Shown: in pieces, positions 16,757 through 26,685 of the stretch
Numbering within the stretch: the stretch's first letter is position 1
How the letters are laid out: each line of letters begins with the position of its first letter
Assembly: GCF_016743775.1 (NCBI RefSeq)
Contig: NZ_JAEQMY010000039.1
Location: forward strand, 1-47,540
Direction of reading: 5' to 3'
Source: Microvirga aerilata
GTDB lineage: Bacteria; Pseudomonadota; Alphaproteobacteria; Rhizobiales; Beijerinckiaceae
Length of the DNA stretch: 47,540 bases
Translations under genes and position numbers: made by a program
Notes under the pieces: model-generated
What the model was told of the DNA's origin: nothing
The model's input: the letters and a program-made list of their open reading frames with translations, nothing else
The model's database searches: none

Positions 16757-18190
16757 ATGAACGCTTCCATGAGCGCTCTCGGCAAGCTGGTGCGCACGAC
16801 CGCGTTCAAGCTGTCCTTCGCTTATCTGCTCATCTTCACCATCTTTGCTTTCGTGGGGCTCGGCTACGTGGCCTGGAACGCCCAGCGGCTTCTCACAGAA
16901 CAGTTCATCTCCACCATCGAGAGCGAGATCGACAGCCTGTCCAACCTGTACAGATTCGGGGGCCTTCGCCGTCTCGTGAACAGCGTCGAGCGCCGGTCGC
17001 GGGCGCCGGGCGCCTTGCTCTATCTCGTGACGACGGAGGCGGGCGAACGCGTCGCCGGCAATGTCGGCGCCTTGCCTCCTGACGTGCTCGGGCGGACAGG
17101 CCAGTTCGAGACGCTCTACAACCGCACCGACGAGACGGAGACCCGGCCGGATGCAGCCATCGTGCGCGTCTATCTCCTGCCCGGCGGATTCAAGCTCCTC
17201 GTCGGCCGCGACATCGAGGAGCGACGGCGCCTGCAGGAGATCATTCACCGCGCCTTCGGCTATTCGCTCCTGTTCATAGGCGTCCTCGGCTGCGTCGGCG
17301 GATGGTTTATCACCCGGCGCGTGCTGAAGCGCGTCGACGACATGACCGAGATCACGCGCCACATCATGGCCGGCGATCTTGGCGGGCGGCTGAAGGTGGC
17401 CGGAACCGGCGACGAGCTCGATCGTCTCGCCCAGAACCTGAACGACATGCTCGACCGGATCGGCGAACTGATGCGCGGCATGCAGGAGGTCTCCGACAAC
17501 ATCGCCCACGACCTCAAGACGCCGCTGACGCGCCTGCGCAACAAAGCCGACGAGGCCCTGCGGACGGCAAGCACCCCTGACGAGCTGAAAACCGCCCTCG
17601 AGGCCACCATCGAGGAAAGCGACAACCTGATCCGCATCTTCAATGCGCTGCTCATGATCGCGCGGCTCGAGGCCGGCAATGCCCGCGAGGGTCTGGACGA
17701 CTTCGATGCCGCGGAGGCGGTGCGCGATGTGGCCGAGCTCTACGAAGCGCTGGCCGAAGAGGCCGGGGTCGCGCTGGAGGTTTCCGTCGAGGACGGCTTG
17801 CCAATCCATGGCAGCCGCGAGCTTCTCGGGCAGGCCATGGCAAACCTTCTCGACAATGCGCTGAAATACGGCGCCGCAGCCGGCGGGGGGGCTCGGGCCA
17901 TCAGCGTATCGGCCCATCGGGCGGACGGCGAAATGCGGATCGTGGTGGCCGACCGGGGTCCCGGCATCCCGGAGGCGGAGCGGGGCAGGGTGCTCGAGCG
18001 CTTCGTCCGACTGGAAACGGCGCGGTCCCGGCCCGGATTCGGCTTGGGGCTCAGCTTGGCCGCCGCCGTCGCCAGGCTTCATGGCGGGACCTTGCGGCTC
18101 GAGAGCAACGAGCCCGGGCTGCGGGTCGTGCTGGCCCTGCCCCTCAAAGCCGCCGAGCTTCCCCAGCCGTCGCTTCAATCGGCCGCCTGA
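16757..18190 (+). CDS. Sensor histidine kinase with HAMP domain
   Basis: The 477-residue protein has helix 1 at about residues 17-38, a periplasmic region to about 160, helix 2 at about 168-190, and a HAMP linker (RRVLKRVDDMTEITRHIMAGDL). The DHp domain holds His251 in NIAHDLKTPLTR, and the HATPase domain includes NLLDNALKYG, DRGPGIPE and GFGLGLSLAAAVA. This resembles the heavy-metal/QseC-type sensors that pair with OmpR-family regulators. Its start is 10 nt after the regulator gene. An alternative start 4 codons later (16769) is equally possible. Confidence 0.9.
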   Translation: MNASMSALGKLVRTTAFKLSFAYLLIFTIFAFVGLGYVAWNAQRLLTEQFISTIESEIDSLSNLYRFGGLRRLVNSVERRSRAPGALLYLVTTEAGERVAGNVGALPPDVLGRTGQFETLYNRTDETETRPDAAIVRVYLLPGGFKLLVGRDIEERRRLQEIIHRAFGYSLLFIGVLGCVGGWFITRRVLKRVDDMTEITRHIMAGDLGGRLKVAGTGDELDRLAQNLNDMLDRIGELMRGMQEVSDNIAHDLKTPLTRLRNKADEALRTASTPDELKTALEATIEESDNLIRIFNALLMIARLEAGNAREGLDDFDAAEAVRDVAELYEALAEEAGVALEVSVEDGLPIHGSRELLGQAMANLLDNALKYGAAAGGGARAISVSAHRADGEMRIVVADRGPGIPEAERGRVLERFVRLETARSRPGFGLGLSLAAAVARLHGGTLRLESNEPGLRVVLALPLKAAELPQPSLQSAA

Positions 18191-18193
18191 GCC

Positions 18194-18290
18194 CTAGAGC
18201 ATTCTCAGGTGAAGTGGATCCGGCTCACCTTTGAAAAGGCGGCACAGCCAAGAAAAGAGCTGATTCCATGTCAATGGAAACAGCTCTAGG
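18194..18290. repeat. Dispersed-repeat-like intergenic hairpins before glnE
   Basis: The segment begins TAGAGCATTCTCAGGTGAAGTGGATCCGG, which resembles the 'tagagcat...gtggataccgg' intergenic repeats of Hyphomicrobiales. It contains AGGTGA...TCACCT. It ends in a 13-bp hairpin with one A-A mismatch, AGAGCTGATTCCA (18256-18268) / TGGAAACAGCTCT (18275-18287), loop TGTCAA. There is no T-run, so a repeat is more likely than a terminator. Confidence 0.55.
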
Positions 18291-18374
18291 GCAGGGCGCC
18301 ACGGCACTTTTCGGTTGCCTCCGGCTCCCCGGCGTGAACACTCGGGCCATTCGCCCGAACCCGATGGAACGCCC

Positions 18375-21332
18375 GTGCCGGAATCAAGTCGATCCCTTCT
18401 CAGCCGTCTCTCCAAAGCTCCTGTTGTTGCCGATCAAGGGAGGGCGAAGGCGCAGCTGAAGGACTTTGTCGCGCGTGCAAGGGAGGAGCCCCGGGCTGCA
18501 GCCCTGTTGGGGCATCTCGACGGCGGCCTTCCATGCGATCTCCTCCTTGGGCTGGCGGACCACTCCCCATTTCTCTGGCAGCTGATCGTCAACGACCCGG
18601 CTCGCATGGCGAGGCTTGCCTTCGAGGCGCCCGAGGAGGTGCACCGCGCCCTCGTCGAGAACCAGACCGGCCTGTTTCGCGAGCTGCGCTCCGGCACGAT
18701 CACGCGCGACGATGCCGTGCAGGCGTTCCGGCAGAACCGCAACACCCACGCATTGCTGGTGGCTCTTGCGGATATCGGCGGCCTCTGGAGCACGGAGCAG
18801 GTCGTCCAGGCGCTCTCCGATTTCGCGGATGCGTCGGTGTCCGGCGGCGTGAACCTGGTGCTCACCGAAACCGCCGGTCTTGGACGCATCGCTCTTCGAG
18901 ATCCCGAGGCTCCAGGCGAGGGCTCCGGCTTCACGGTGCTGGCCTTGGGCAAGCACGGGGCAGGGGAGCTGAACTATTCCAGCGATATCGATCTCGTCAT
19001 CTTCTTCGATCCGGAAACGACGGTGCTGCGGGATCCTTCCGAGGCCGCAACGGTCTATACCCGCATCGCGCAGCAGCTCGCCAAGCTCTTGCAGGAGCGC
19101 ACCGCCGACGGCTATGTGCATCGTGTCGACTACCGCCTGCGCCCCGATCCCGGCTCGACGCCCACCGCCGTGTCCCTGTCCTCAGCCTATGTCTACTACG
19201 AAACCGTCGGGCAGAACTGGGAGCGTGCGGCTTTCATCAAGGCGAGACCCATCGCAGGAGATCTGGCGCTGGGCGAAAATTTCCTGAAGGAGCTGCGCCC
19301 CTTCATCTGGCGCAAGTATTTCGACTTCGCCTCCATCGCCGACGTTCACGCCATGAAGCGGCAGATCCATGCGGTGCGCGGGCACGACCAGATCGCTGTG
19401 GCAGGCCACGACATCAAGCTCGGTCGCGGCGGCATCCGCGAGATCGAGTTCTTCGTGCAGACGCAGCAGCTCGTCTTCGGCGGGCGCCGTCCTGGCCTGC
19501 GCGGGCGGCGCACCCTCGACATGCTGAAAGCGCTCCACGACGAGGGCTGGATCACGGCACACGCGCGGGACGAGCTCTCCGACGCCTATCGCTTCCTGCG
19601 CACCATCGAGCACAGGCTGCAGATGGTGGCGGACGAGCAGACCCAGCGCCTGCCCTCCGACGAGGAGCAGCTCCGGCGCTTCGCCCGGTTCTGCGGCTAT
19701 TCCAATCTCAAGGCCTTCTCCAAAGCGCTGACCGATCAGGCGAAGATCGTGCAGGGGCACTACGCGCTTCTGTTCGAGGAAGGGCCGGAGCTCGCCTCCG
19801 ATGTGGGCAGCCTCGTGTTCACCGGCTCGGACAACGATCCCGACACGCTTGCAACCCTCCAGCGCATGGGTTTCCACGAGCCCGAGCGCGTGGCCGAGAC
19901 CGTGCGCGGCTGGCATTTCGGCCGTCGTCCCGCGATCCAGAGCGCCCGCGCCCGCGAGGTGCTGACCGAACTCACGCCCGCGCTGCTGTCGGCGCTCGGC
20001 GGCACCGCCGATCCCGACGGGGCATTGGCTGCCCTCGACCGCGCCTTCGGGCGCATGCCGGCTGCCGTCGAACTCCTCACCATCCTGCAATCCCACGACC
20101 GCCTGCGGCTCCTCTTCGCCGATCTTCTCGGCACCGCGCCACGCCTCGCCGACACGGTGGCGCTGTCGCCCCATGTGCTCGATGCGCTCATCGATCCCGC
20201 CTTCGGTACGCCCACCACAGACGATGCTGCGATCGAGGAGCAGATCCGGCAGCTCATCGGTCCTCCGCGCGACTTCGAGGACTTCCTCGACCGCATCCGC
20301 GATGCGGCGCGACAGATGCGCTTTGTCACGGGAGCAAGGCTTCTCTCCGGCGTTCTCTCGCCAGCACAGGCCGGCGAGTCCTATGCCGCCATTGCGCGCG
20401 CCGTGATCCGTGCGTCTTTCGACGAAGTGCGGCGCGCTTTCGAAGCCGATCATGGCGTGGTGCCCGGCGCCCGCGTGGCGATCCTCGGCCTCGGGCGTCT
20501 CGGCAGCCGCGAGCTCACGGCAGGCTCCGATCTCGACCTCGTGGTGATCTACGATTTCGACGAGAATGCCCGCGAAAGCACAGGCCCGCGCAGCCTCGAT
20601 GTAGTGGTCTACCATACGCGCCTGACGCAGCGTCTCGTCTCGGCACTGACGGTACCGGCCCGGCGCGGCCTGCTTTACGAAGTGGACCTGCGCCTGCGCC
20701 CACAGGGGGGCAAGGGACCCGTCGCCTCCCAGTTCAAGGGCTTTGTCGCGTATCAGAAGAGCGAAGCCGATCTGTGGGAGCATATGGCGCTCACCCGCGC
20801 CCGCGTGCTAGCGGGTAACGAGGCTTTCGGTGCGGAAGTCTCGCAGGCCGTCAAGGACATCCTCACCACGAAGCGCGATCCGAAAAACGTCTTCAAGGAG
20901 GTCCGCACCATGCGCGAGCTGATAGCGCAGGAGAAGGGCGACAGCGACCCCTGGGACATGAAGCTTGCCCGCGGTGGCCTCACCGATCTCGACTTCATGG
21001 CGCAGGGCCTGGTGCTGGCTCATGCGCACACGCATCCTTTGCTGGCTGGCCTCTCAACCGAGACCACTTTCGCTGAGGCTCAATCCCTTGGTTTGCTGCA
21101 GTCAGATGACGCAAGGATACTCATCGAGGCGCACAGGCTCTTCAACGACATTTTCCAATGGCAGCGCCTGACCATCGAGGGCTCGTTCGATGCCGAGAAG
21201 GTGCCGCCGGTCATCCTCAAGCGCCTCGCCACCGTTGCCGGGTTGCCGAGCGCGAAGGTTTTGCTGGAGCATTTGGGTGGGATGTGCGGAAGAGTGCGGG
21301 AGGTGTTTAGGGTAGCCATGGATGCTCACTGA
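18375..21332 (+). CDS. glnE: Bifunctional glutamine synthetase adenylyltransferase/adenylyl-removing enzyme GlnE
   Basis: The roughly 985-residue protein adds and removes AMP on glutamine synthetase according to nitrogen status via PII. It has two nucleotidyltransferase-like halves: the N-terminal adenylyl-removase half with LNYSSDIDLVIFFD near residues 200-214, and the C-terminal adenylyltransferase half with LTAGSDLDLVVIYD near 714-728. GRGGIREIEFFVQ and RGGLTDLDFMAQ are further family motifs. Length agrees with rhizobial GlnE. The start is uncertain: GTG at 18375 (VPESSRSLLSRL) is preferred, TTG at 18315 is in frame. It is the last conserved gene before an A+T-richer accessory segment. Confidence 0.93.
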   Translation: MPESSRSLLSRLSKAPVVADQGRAKAQLKDFVARAREEPRAAALLGHLDGGLPCDLLLGLADHSPFLWQLIVNDPARMARLAFEAPEEVHRALVENQTGLFRELRSGTITRDDAVQAFRQNRNTHALLVALADIGGLWSTEQVVQALSDFADASVSGGVNLVLTETAGLGRIALRDPEAPGEGSGFTVLALGKHGAGELNYSSDIDLVIFFDPETTVLRDPSEAATVYTRIAQQLAKLLQERTADGYVHRVDYRLRPDPGSTPTAVSLSSAYVYYETVGQNWERAAFIKARPIAGDLALGENFLKELRPFIWRKYFDFASIADVHAMKRQIHAVRGHDQIAVAGHDIKLGRGGIREIEFFVQTQQLVFGGRRPGLRGRRTLDMLKALHDEGWITAHARDELSDAYRFLRTIEHRLQMVADEQTQRLPSDEEQLRRFARFCGYSNLKAFSKALTDQAKIVQGHYALLFEEGPELASDVGSLVFTGSDNDPDTLATLQRMGFHEPERVAETVRGWHFGRRPAIQSARAREVLTELTPALLSALGGTADPDGALAALDRAFGRMPAAVELLTILQSHDRLRLLFADLLGTAPRLADTVALSPHVLDALIDPAFGTPTTDDAAIEEQIRQLIGPPRDFEDFLDRIRDAARQMRFVTGARLLSGVLSPAQAGESYAAIARAVIRASFDEVRRAFEADHGVVPGARVAILGLGRLGSRELTAGSDLDLVVIYDFDENARESTGPRSLDVVVYHTRLTQRLVSALTVPARRGLLYEVDLRLRPQGGKGPVASQFKGFVAYQKSEADLWEHMALTRARVLAGNEAFGAEVSQAVKDILTTKRDPKNVFKEVRTMRELIAQEKGDSDPWDMKLARGGLTDLDFMAQGLVLAHAHTHPLLAGLSTETTFAEAQSLGLLQSDDARILIEAHRLFNDIFQWQRLTIEGSFDAEKVPPVILKRLATVAGLPSAKVLLEHLGGMCGRVREVFRVAMDAH

Positions 21333-21465
21333 AGCTGAGTGATCTTCTGGCTTGAGATTTACAGAACAATTGCAACTAGCAAGTTATCTGACGTTTAGGA
21401 AATAGATATCTGTAGTAATAAATCTCTTAAAAATACTGAATGATAATAGCCATACTGCTCGAACG

Positions 21466-21481
21466 GAGAGTTGTGACTCTC
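21466..21481. promoter_or_regulatory. Perfect inverted repeat upstream of the RTX gene
   Basis: GAGAGT-tgtg-ACTCTC lies 45 nt before the ATG at 21526 inside a clearly A+T-rich spacer (21333-21525) unlike the rest of the window. It could be an operator or a leader hairpin. No clear -35/-10 pair could be assigned. Confidence 0.35.
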
Positions 21482-21525
21482 AATAGAAAGTAAAAATTGC
21501 ACCTCAGAATTATGGGGGCAGTTCA

Positions 21526-24078
21526 ATGGCATCAATGGCATGGTCAATATGGGACGATTTTTGCCGTCAGGAGTCAGGTTGCGCAGCGGTGTCCAATTGG
21601 TACGGGAGCGGGGTTTTTATCGTCGCTCAAACCCCAAACTCGAGTTCCAATACGTCAACTCCTACCACGCCGCCTGTTTCTAGCGGGACAGGCACAGGTG
21701 GCACCGACACAGGTGGCACCGGCGGTTCGGGCACTGCAGGGACGGCTGGCCTTAATGATTGGTCCGATTGGGCACTTTTTGCAGGAATACACACCGTTGC
21801 GAGTTATGTTGTCTTTGATTCTGTGTTTTTTGTGGAGGCCTCTGTATTCGGCCTCACGAGCATGAGCGACGCGGCTGCCCCCTATACCGCCAGCATCGTC
21901 GGGGCTGAAGCCTCCACCCTTGGCATCATTGGCCGCGGTTACAGCTTAGCCGCCATTGGTATCACCATTCCAATCGGTGCAGTCATCGCCGGATTCCTCT
22001 TAGGTCCTCCCAGAGACCCGAGAGAGATCGAGCAGGATACTGACTGGGGTGCCACTACGGTCGGCTCAGACCCTGAAACTCCGGAGAATCCTCAGCCTGT
22101 CCACAAAGTCGCACAGTTCGTCGTCGGTGGGAACGCGTACTTTGTGGAAATTCTGCGAGGGACGGCTAAGGCTGACCACTTGGTCGGAAATGGAGGTCTG
22201 TCGGGTTTCGAGGGCGATGATACTCTCACTGGTGGCGACAGGGCCGACACCCTCATGGGCGGCTCTGACAATGATTTGCTGGCGGGCGGGCTCGGTCATG
22301 ACATCCTGACCGGCGGTCTCGGCGCTGATATCCTTGATGGCGGCGAGGGTTTCGACCTCGCCAGCTATGCGCAATCTTCTGCCGGTGTCGTCGCGAACCT
22401 ATCGAACGCGGCCGAGAACACGGGCGAGGCGGGGGGCGACACTTATAAATTGATCGAGGGCTTTGAAGGCTCGGCCTATGCCGACGAACTCACCGGCAGC
22501 TTTCTGAACAATGTGCTTTACGGCAACGGCGGCAACGACACCCTTGAGGGCAGTGTGGGCGGTGACCTGCTATACGGCGGCGAAGGCTACGACTTTGCGA
22601 GCTACTATAATGCCTTTGCCGGGGTGGTGGCCAACCTCTCCGATGCCTCGCAGAATACGTTCGAGGCCAAGGGTGACACGTACGACAGCATCGAGGCGCT
22701 GGCCGGCTCGAAATACGACGACAGCCTGACCGGCAATGGTGAGAACAACAACCTGTACGGCCATGACGGCAACGACTGGCTCTCAGGGCTGGTCGGCCGC
22801 GACTACCTGGTCGGCGGAGCTGGCGACGACACCCTCTCGGGCGGGGCCGGCGGCGACTGGCTGATCGGTGGTGCCGGCTTCGACTCCGCCGCCTACAACA
22901 CGGCCGTGACTGCCAACCTGCTCGAGAGCTGGCGCAACACCGGCGATGCGGCGGGCGACGAGTACGACAGCATCGAGGGTCTGTTCGGCTCCAACTATGC
23001 TGACCACCTCACCGGCAACAACGACCACAACATCATCCATGGCGGCTCTGGTCAGGACATCCTCGTCGGCATGTCCGGCAACGATCACCTGCTCGCCGGC
23101 CACGACGACGACCGGCTGGAAGGCGGGGCGGGCGCCGACACGCTCGACGGCGGCGAGGGCTTCGATCTCGTCAGCTATGCCTCCTCCTGGGGCAGCGTGC
23201 AGGCGCGGCTCGGCCTGCCCTGGATCAACTCCGGCGGAGCCGCCGGCGACACCTATGTGTCCATTGAGGGCCTGATCGGCTCGAGCTTCAATGACGGGTT
23301 GTCGGGCAACGAGGCCGCCAATCGGCTCCTCGGCGAGGGCGGCAACGACGAGCTGTATGGCGATGGCGGTGCCGACACGCTCTCCGGCGGTGACGGCGCG
23401 GACGGGCTCTATGGCGGGACTGGCGCGGACGTGCTCGACGGTGGCGCCGGCTTCGACTTTGCCTGCTACAACCATGCCGCCTCCGGCGTGCGGGCCAGCC
23501 TGTCGGCGGTCACGGCTTTTGCGATTGGCAGCAGCGCGGGTGAGGCTTCGGGCGACACGTTCGTGTCGATCGAGGCGCTGTCCGGCTCGGCCTATGCCGA
23601 TCATCTCACCGGCAACGAGGGCTACAACGAGCTGTTCGGGCACAACGGCAACGACGAGTTGTTCGGCTTGGGCGACGGCGACTGGCTGGTGGGCGGCGAG
23701 GGCCACGACCTGCTGGTGGGTGGCGCAGGCTGTGATGCGCTGAGTGGCGGCAACGGCACGGACATCTTCCGCTTCGACAGCGCCTTGGGTGCGGGCAACG
23801 TGGATGTTGTGAACGACTTCGGCTATGGCGGGCCTGATCTGCTGCAGCTGAGCCGGTCGGTGTTTACGGCCTTTGCCAACCAGGGCTCGGTCGACTCGTG
23901 GCAGTTCACGATCGGGGCTGCGGCGAGCGCGGCGTCGCACCGGCTGATCTACAACAGCAGCACGGGTGCGGTGTCGTACGATGCGGACGGGGCGGGGGGT
24001 GCCGCCCAGGTGCAGTTTGCCACCATCGGCAAAGGCCTCGCGCTCTCCGCCTCAAGCTTCGCCCTCATCTGGGCCTAA
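21526..24078 (+). CDS. RTX-type calcium-binding repeat protein (type I secreted)
   Basis: The 850-residue protein has a low-complexity Ser/Thr/Gly linker (residues about 35-75, [16 protein letters not shown]) and two hydrophobic stretches (about 82-110 and 140-166). From about 210 it has many GGxGxDxLxG nonapeptides that form a calcium-binding beta-roll. Five longer units begin G[FY]DxxxY and continue with a strand region, GDxYxSIEGLxGSxYADxLTGN and a roll. They start at nt 22348, 22585, 22876, 23158 and 23450, so they are 79-97 residues apart. The C-terminus ([35 protein letters not shown]) is serralysin-like and probably the uncleaved ABC-exporter signal. There is no Sec signal peptide and no recognisable catalytic domain; adhesin or surface layer is a guess. 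No exporter genes lie nearby. The 5' part has lower G+C than neighbouring genes. Confidence 0.9.
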   Translation: MASMAWSIWDDFCRQESGCAAVSNWYGSGVFIVAQTPNSSSNTSTPTTPPVSSGTGTGGTDTGGTGGSGTAGTAGLNDWSDWALFAGIHTVASYVVFDSVFFVEASVFGLTSMSDAAAPYTASIVGAEASTLGIIGRGYSLAAIGITIPIGAVIAGFLLGPPRDPREIEQDTDWGATTVGSDPETPENPQPVHKVAQFVVGGNAYFVEILRGTAKADHLVGNGGLSGFEGDDTLTGGDRADTLMGGSDNDLLAGGLGHDILTGGLGADILDGGEGFDLASYAQSSAGVVANLSNAAENTGEAGGDTYKLIEGFEGSAYADELTGSFLNNVLYGNGGNDTLEGSVGGDLLYGGEGYDFASYYNAFAGVVANLSDASQNTFEAKGDTYDSIEALAGSKYDDSLTGNGENNNLYGHDGNDWLSGLVGRDYLVGGAGDDTLSGGAGGDWLIGGAGFDSAAYNTAVTANLLESWRNTGDAAGDEYDSIEGLFGSNYADHLTGNNDHNIIHGGSGQDILVGMSGNDHLLAGHDDDRLEGGAGADTLDGGEGFDLVSYASSWGSVQARLGLPWINSGGAAGDTYVSIEGLIGSSFNDGLSGNEAANRLLGEGGNDELYGDGGADTLSGGDGADGLYGGTGADVLDGGAGFDFACYNHAASGVRASLSAVTAFAIGSSAGEASGDTFVSIEALSGSAYADHLTGNEGYNELFGHNGNDELFGLGDGDWLVGGEGHDLLVGGAGCDALSGGNGTDIFRFDSALGAGNVDVVNDFGYGGPDLLQLSRSVFTAFANQGSVDSWQFTIGAAASAASHRLIYNSSTGAVSYDADGAGGAAQVQFATIGKGLALSASSFALIWA

Positions 24079-24108
24079 ACCCAGCACGCTGAGCACAGGA
24101 CGAACAAC

Positions 24109-24140
24109 AAAGCCGGCGCTGCAACGCGCCGGCTTTTCTT
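24109..24140. terminator. Bidirectional terminator between the RTX gene and pleC-like gene
   Basis: AAAGCCGGCG-ctgcaacg-CGCCGGCTTTT forms a strong stem with an A-run on one side and a T-run on the other. It lies between two convergent genes and can serve both. Confidence 0.9.
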
Positions 24141-24165
24141 ATTGAGCTCTGGAAACGGATGCGAC

Positions 24166-26493
24166 TTATGCCGCCGCATCCGCCAATGCGATGTCGGCGT
24201 GGGTGGCTTCCGTCAGCGGCAGGTGGACGAGCACGATGGTGCCGACTCCCTCCTGGCTCTTGATGCGCAAGGACCCGCCATGGAGCTCGGTGAGCGAGCG
24301 GGCGATGGCAAGGCCGAGGCCTGAGCCCTTGTAGCTCTTGGAGAACTCGGTCTCGACCTGCTCGAAGGGCTGTCCCAGCTTGTGCAGGGCGTGATCGGGA
24401 ATGCCGATGCCGTTGTCTTCCACATAGATGTTCACAGCGTTGCCGGCCTGGCGTGTGCGCACCGTGATGCAGCCGCCGTCGCTGGTGAACTTCGTGGCGT
24501 TCTGGAGCAGGTTGACCAGGATCTGGTGCAGCGCGCGCTCGTCGGCCGGCACCACGATGGTGTCCGGGTTGACGTCGACGCTGACCGAGAGGTTCTTCGC
24601 CTTGGTCTGCTCGCCCACGAGCTTGAGGGCGCGCTGGATCGAGGCATGCACCTCGAGCGGCTGCTTGGTGAGCGTCGTGCGGCCCGCCTCGATGCGCGAC
24701 ATGTCGAGAATGTCGTTGATCACCGAAAGAAGGTACTCGCCGCTCGAGCGGATGTCGGTGCAGTACTCCTCGTACTTGTCCGAGCCGAGCGAGCCGAAGA
24801 TGCCGCTCTGCATCACTTCCGCAAAGCCGATGATGGCGTTGAGCGGCGTGCGCAGCTCATGGCTCATGTTGGCCAGGAACTCCGACTTGGCGCGGTTGGC
24901 GCTTTCGGCCTGGGCCTTCTGGTCGAGGTAGCGCTCGGCAAGGTCGGCGAGCTGATGCGTCTGCGCTTCGAGCTTCTGGCGCGACTGCTTCAGATCGAGA
25001 ACCGTGGCGATGAGCTCCTTCTCGGATTCGACGAGGCGGTGTTCATGACGCTTAAGCGCGGTGATGTCCGTGCCGACGGACACATAGCCGCCGTCCTTGG
25101 TGCGGCGCTCGTTGATCTGAAGCCAACGGCCGTCCTGAAGGCGCGCCTCGAAGGTGCGGGCGCCCACATCCTGCTGCTCGCGGCGCAGGAACTGGTGCTG
25201 CACTTCCGGCGGCCGGCCGAGCGCCATCACTTCCGCATAGGGCTTGCCTTGAAGCTGCGCGTCGGCCGGCAGCTCGTGCAGCTTCTGGAACTTCGAATTG
25301 CAGAGCACGAGGTTGTTGTTGGCATCCCACAGCACGAAGGCTTCGGAGATCGCCTCGATGGCGTCGTGCAGGCGTGCATCGGCCTTGGCGGTCTTCTCTT
25401 CCAGGCCGCGCTGCTCGGTCACGTCCACGGCGATGCCCACGAGATGGCTCGCCGCGTCGTCAGGATCGTTCATCAGCTCGGCGCGGGCGCGCAGCCACAC
25501 CCAGTCGCCCGTGAGGCTGCGGATGCGGAACTCGTAATCGACGAGCGACGTGCTGGCGGAGGCCAGCTGCTCGGCCAGGGTGAAGAGATCCTGATCCTCG
25601 GGATGGATCATGGCATTCACTTCGCCGAAGGAGAGAAACTCGTCCTGCCGCTCGTAGCCGAGCAGCTCGTACATGGAATCGGACCAGTAGATGCGTCCGC
25701 GGCCGATATCCCAGTCCCACAGGCCGCAGCGTCCGCGGTTGAGAGCGGAGTCGATCCTATCGCGCACCTTCTCGCAGACCTCGTCGGCTGCGCGTGCGCG
25801 GTTGGCCTGCATCACATAGGCTACGCCGATCCCGAGAAGAACCACGATGGTGGCGCCCAGGAGTGACACGTGCCCGATGGTGCGCGTCCACCAGCCGGAC
25901 AGGATGTGAGGCATCGGCTGCACGAGCGCGATCTGGCCGGAGGAGGCCGGCAGCGCGCGAACGGTGGCCATGCCCTCATGGCCGCCGGGCAGCTTGATGG
26001 TCATGACGCCGGCACGATCCGCAAAGAGCGCCAGGGGCTGCGCATCGCCCAGGATGTCGCTGAGTTTGCCGGGCGCATTCTCCAGGGGCGGGTAGACCGC
26101 CAGAATGGCGCCCGTCTGGTCGACCAGCATCAGGGTGCGGCTTTGCGTCAATGCGCTCGGCGGCATGTCCTTTGCCAGCAGCTCAAGATGCGCAGCAGCC
26201 TCGACCGAGCTCGCGGGCGCCGAATAGCCTCCAAGCTTTGCGGCCGAAAGCGATGCGATGATGTCGATGTCGTTGATGGCGTCGAAGAGAGTGTCCTTGC
26301 GACCGTCCCGAATCTGGATCCAGGCGCTTCCCGCCAACGTGACGAGAAACAGGATGAGAAGGGCCGGAACGGCCAGTCTCAACAAGGGCTCATATTGCTC
26401 GAGCCGTCGATATGTCGGGTTCGCGTCTGACCGCGTCACCCCTAGAATCGTACCCGCACGCGCGGGTACGCATGCGGTCACCGCCCCCGCCAT
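24166..26493 (-). CDS. pleC: PAS-domain sensor histidine kinase, PleC/DivJ-like
   Basis: The 775-residue protein has a helix at about residues 38-58, a periplasmic region, and a second helix at about 205-228. Two PAS domains follow at about 250-365 (WDWDIGRGRIYWSDSMYELLGY) and 370-480 (AFVLWDANNNLVLCNSKFQ). After a coiled coil comes the DHp domain with His545 (NMSHELRTPLNAIIGFAEV) and the HATPase domain (NLLQNATKFT, DNGIGIPD, GSGLGLAI). The segment GSLGSDKYEEYC..IRSSGEYLL is very like rhizobial PleC/DivJ kinases that control DivK phosphorylation and polarity. The position near glnE and pepN supports PleC. The start codon is uncertain; an in-frame start near residue 19 is possible. There is no receiver domain. 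Confidence 0.8.
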   Translation of the reverse strand: MAGAVTACVPARAGTILGVTRSDANPTYRRLEQYEPLLRLAVPALLILFLVTLAGSAWIQIRDGRKDTLFDAINDIDIIASLSAAKLGGYSAPASSVEAAAHLELLAKDMPPSALTQSRTLMLVDQTGAILAVYPPLENAPGKLSDILGDAQPLALFADRAGVMTIKLPGGHEGMATVRALPASSGQIALVQPMPHILSGWWTRTIGHVSLLGATIVVLLGIGVAYVMQANRARAADEVCEKVRDRIDSALNRGRCGLWDWDIGRGRIYWSDSMYELLGYERQDEFLSFGEVNAMIHPEDQDLFTLAEQLASASTSLVDYEFRIRSLTGDWVWLRARAELMNDPDDAASHLVGIAVDVTEQRGLEEKTAKADARLHDAIEAISEAFVLWDANNNLVLCNSKFQKLHELPADAQLQGKPYAEVMALGRPPEVQHQFLRREQQDVGARTFEARLQDGRWLQINERRTKDGGYVSVGTDITALKRHEHRLVESEKELIATVLDLKQSRQKLEAQTHQLADLAERYLDQKAQAESANRAKSEFLANMSHELRTPLNAIIGFAEVMQSGIFGSLGSDKYEEYCTDIRSSGEYLLSVINDILDMSRIEAGRTTLTKQPLEVHASIQRALKLVGEQTKAKNLSVSVDVNPDTIVVPADERALHQILVNLLQNATKFTSDGGCITVRTRQAGNAVNIYVEDNGIGIPDHALHKLGQPFEQVETEFSKSYKGSGLGLAIARSLTELHGGSLRIKSQEGVGTIVLVHLPLTEATHADIALADAAA

Positions 26494-26685
26494 GCGATGC
26501 TCCCTCCGGAACCATTTTCGTCCTGTTTCGGAGGACGTGCCGCATCTCTCCGAATCACTAACAATAGAATCTTGGGAAGGTGATTTGTCTAGTTAGTAGA
26601 ACCCGAGGGTTAATAAAAAATTCCCTGCTGCGCAGTGCCCTGGGGAAAGCTTGGATAAGTCATGCAACCTCTTCAAACATATAGG

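Noticed and set aside
22783..23940. Long minus-strand frame inside the RTX gene
   Set aside because: It mirrors the periodic RTX codons in reverse and has no independent start signal or family similarity.
26494..26685. Small RNA or gene in the spacer between the pleC-like gene and pepN
   Set aside because: The spacer is A+T-richer, as expected of a promoter region for the leftward kinase gene being opposite the end of pepN, but contains no terminator-like hairpin or convincing short frame.
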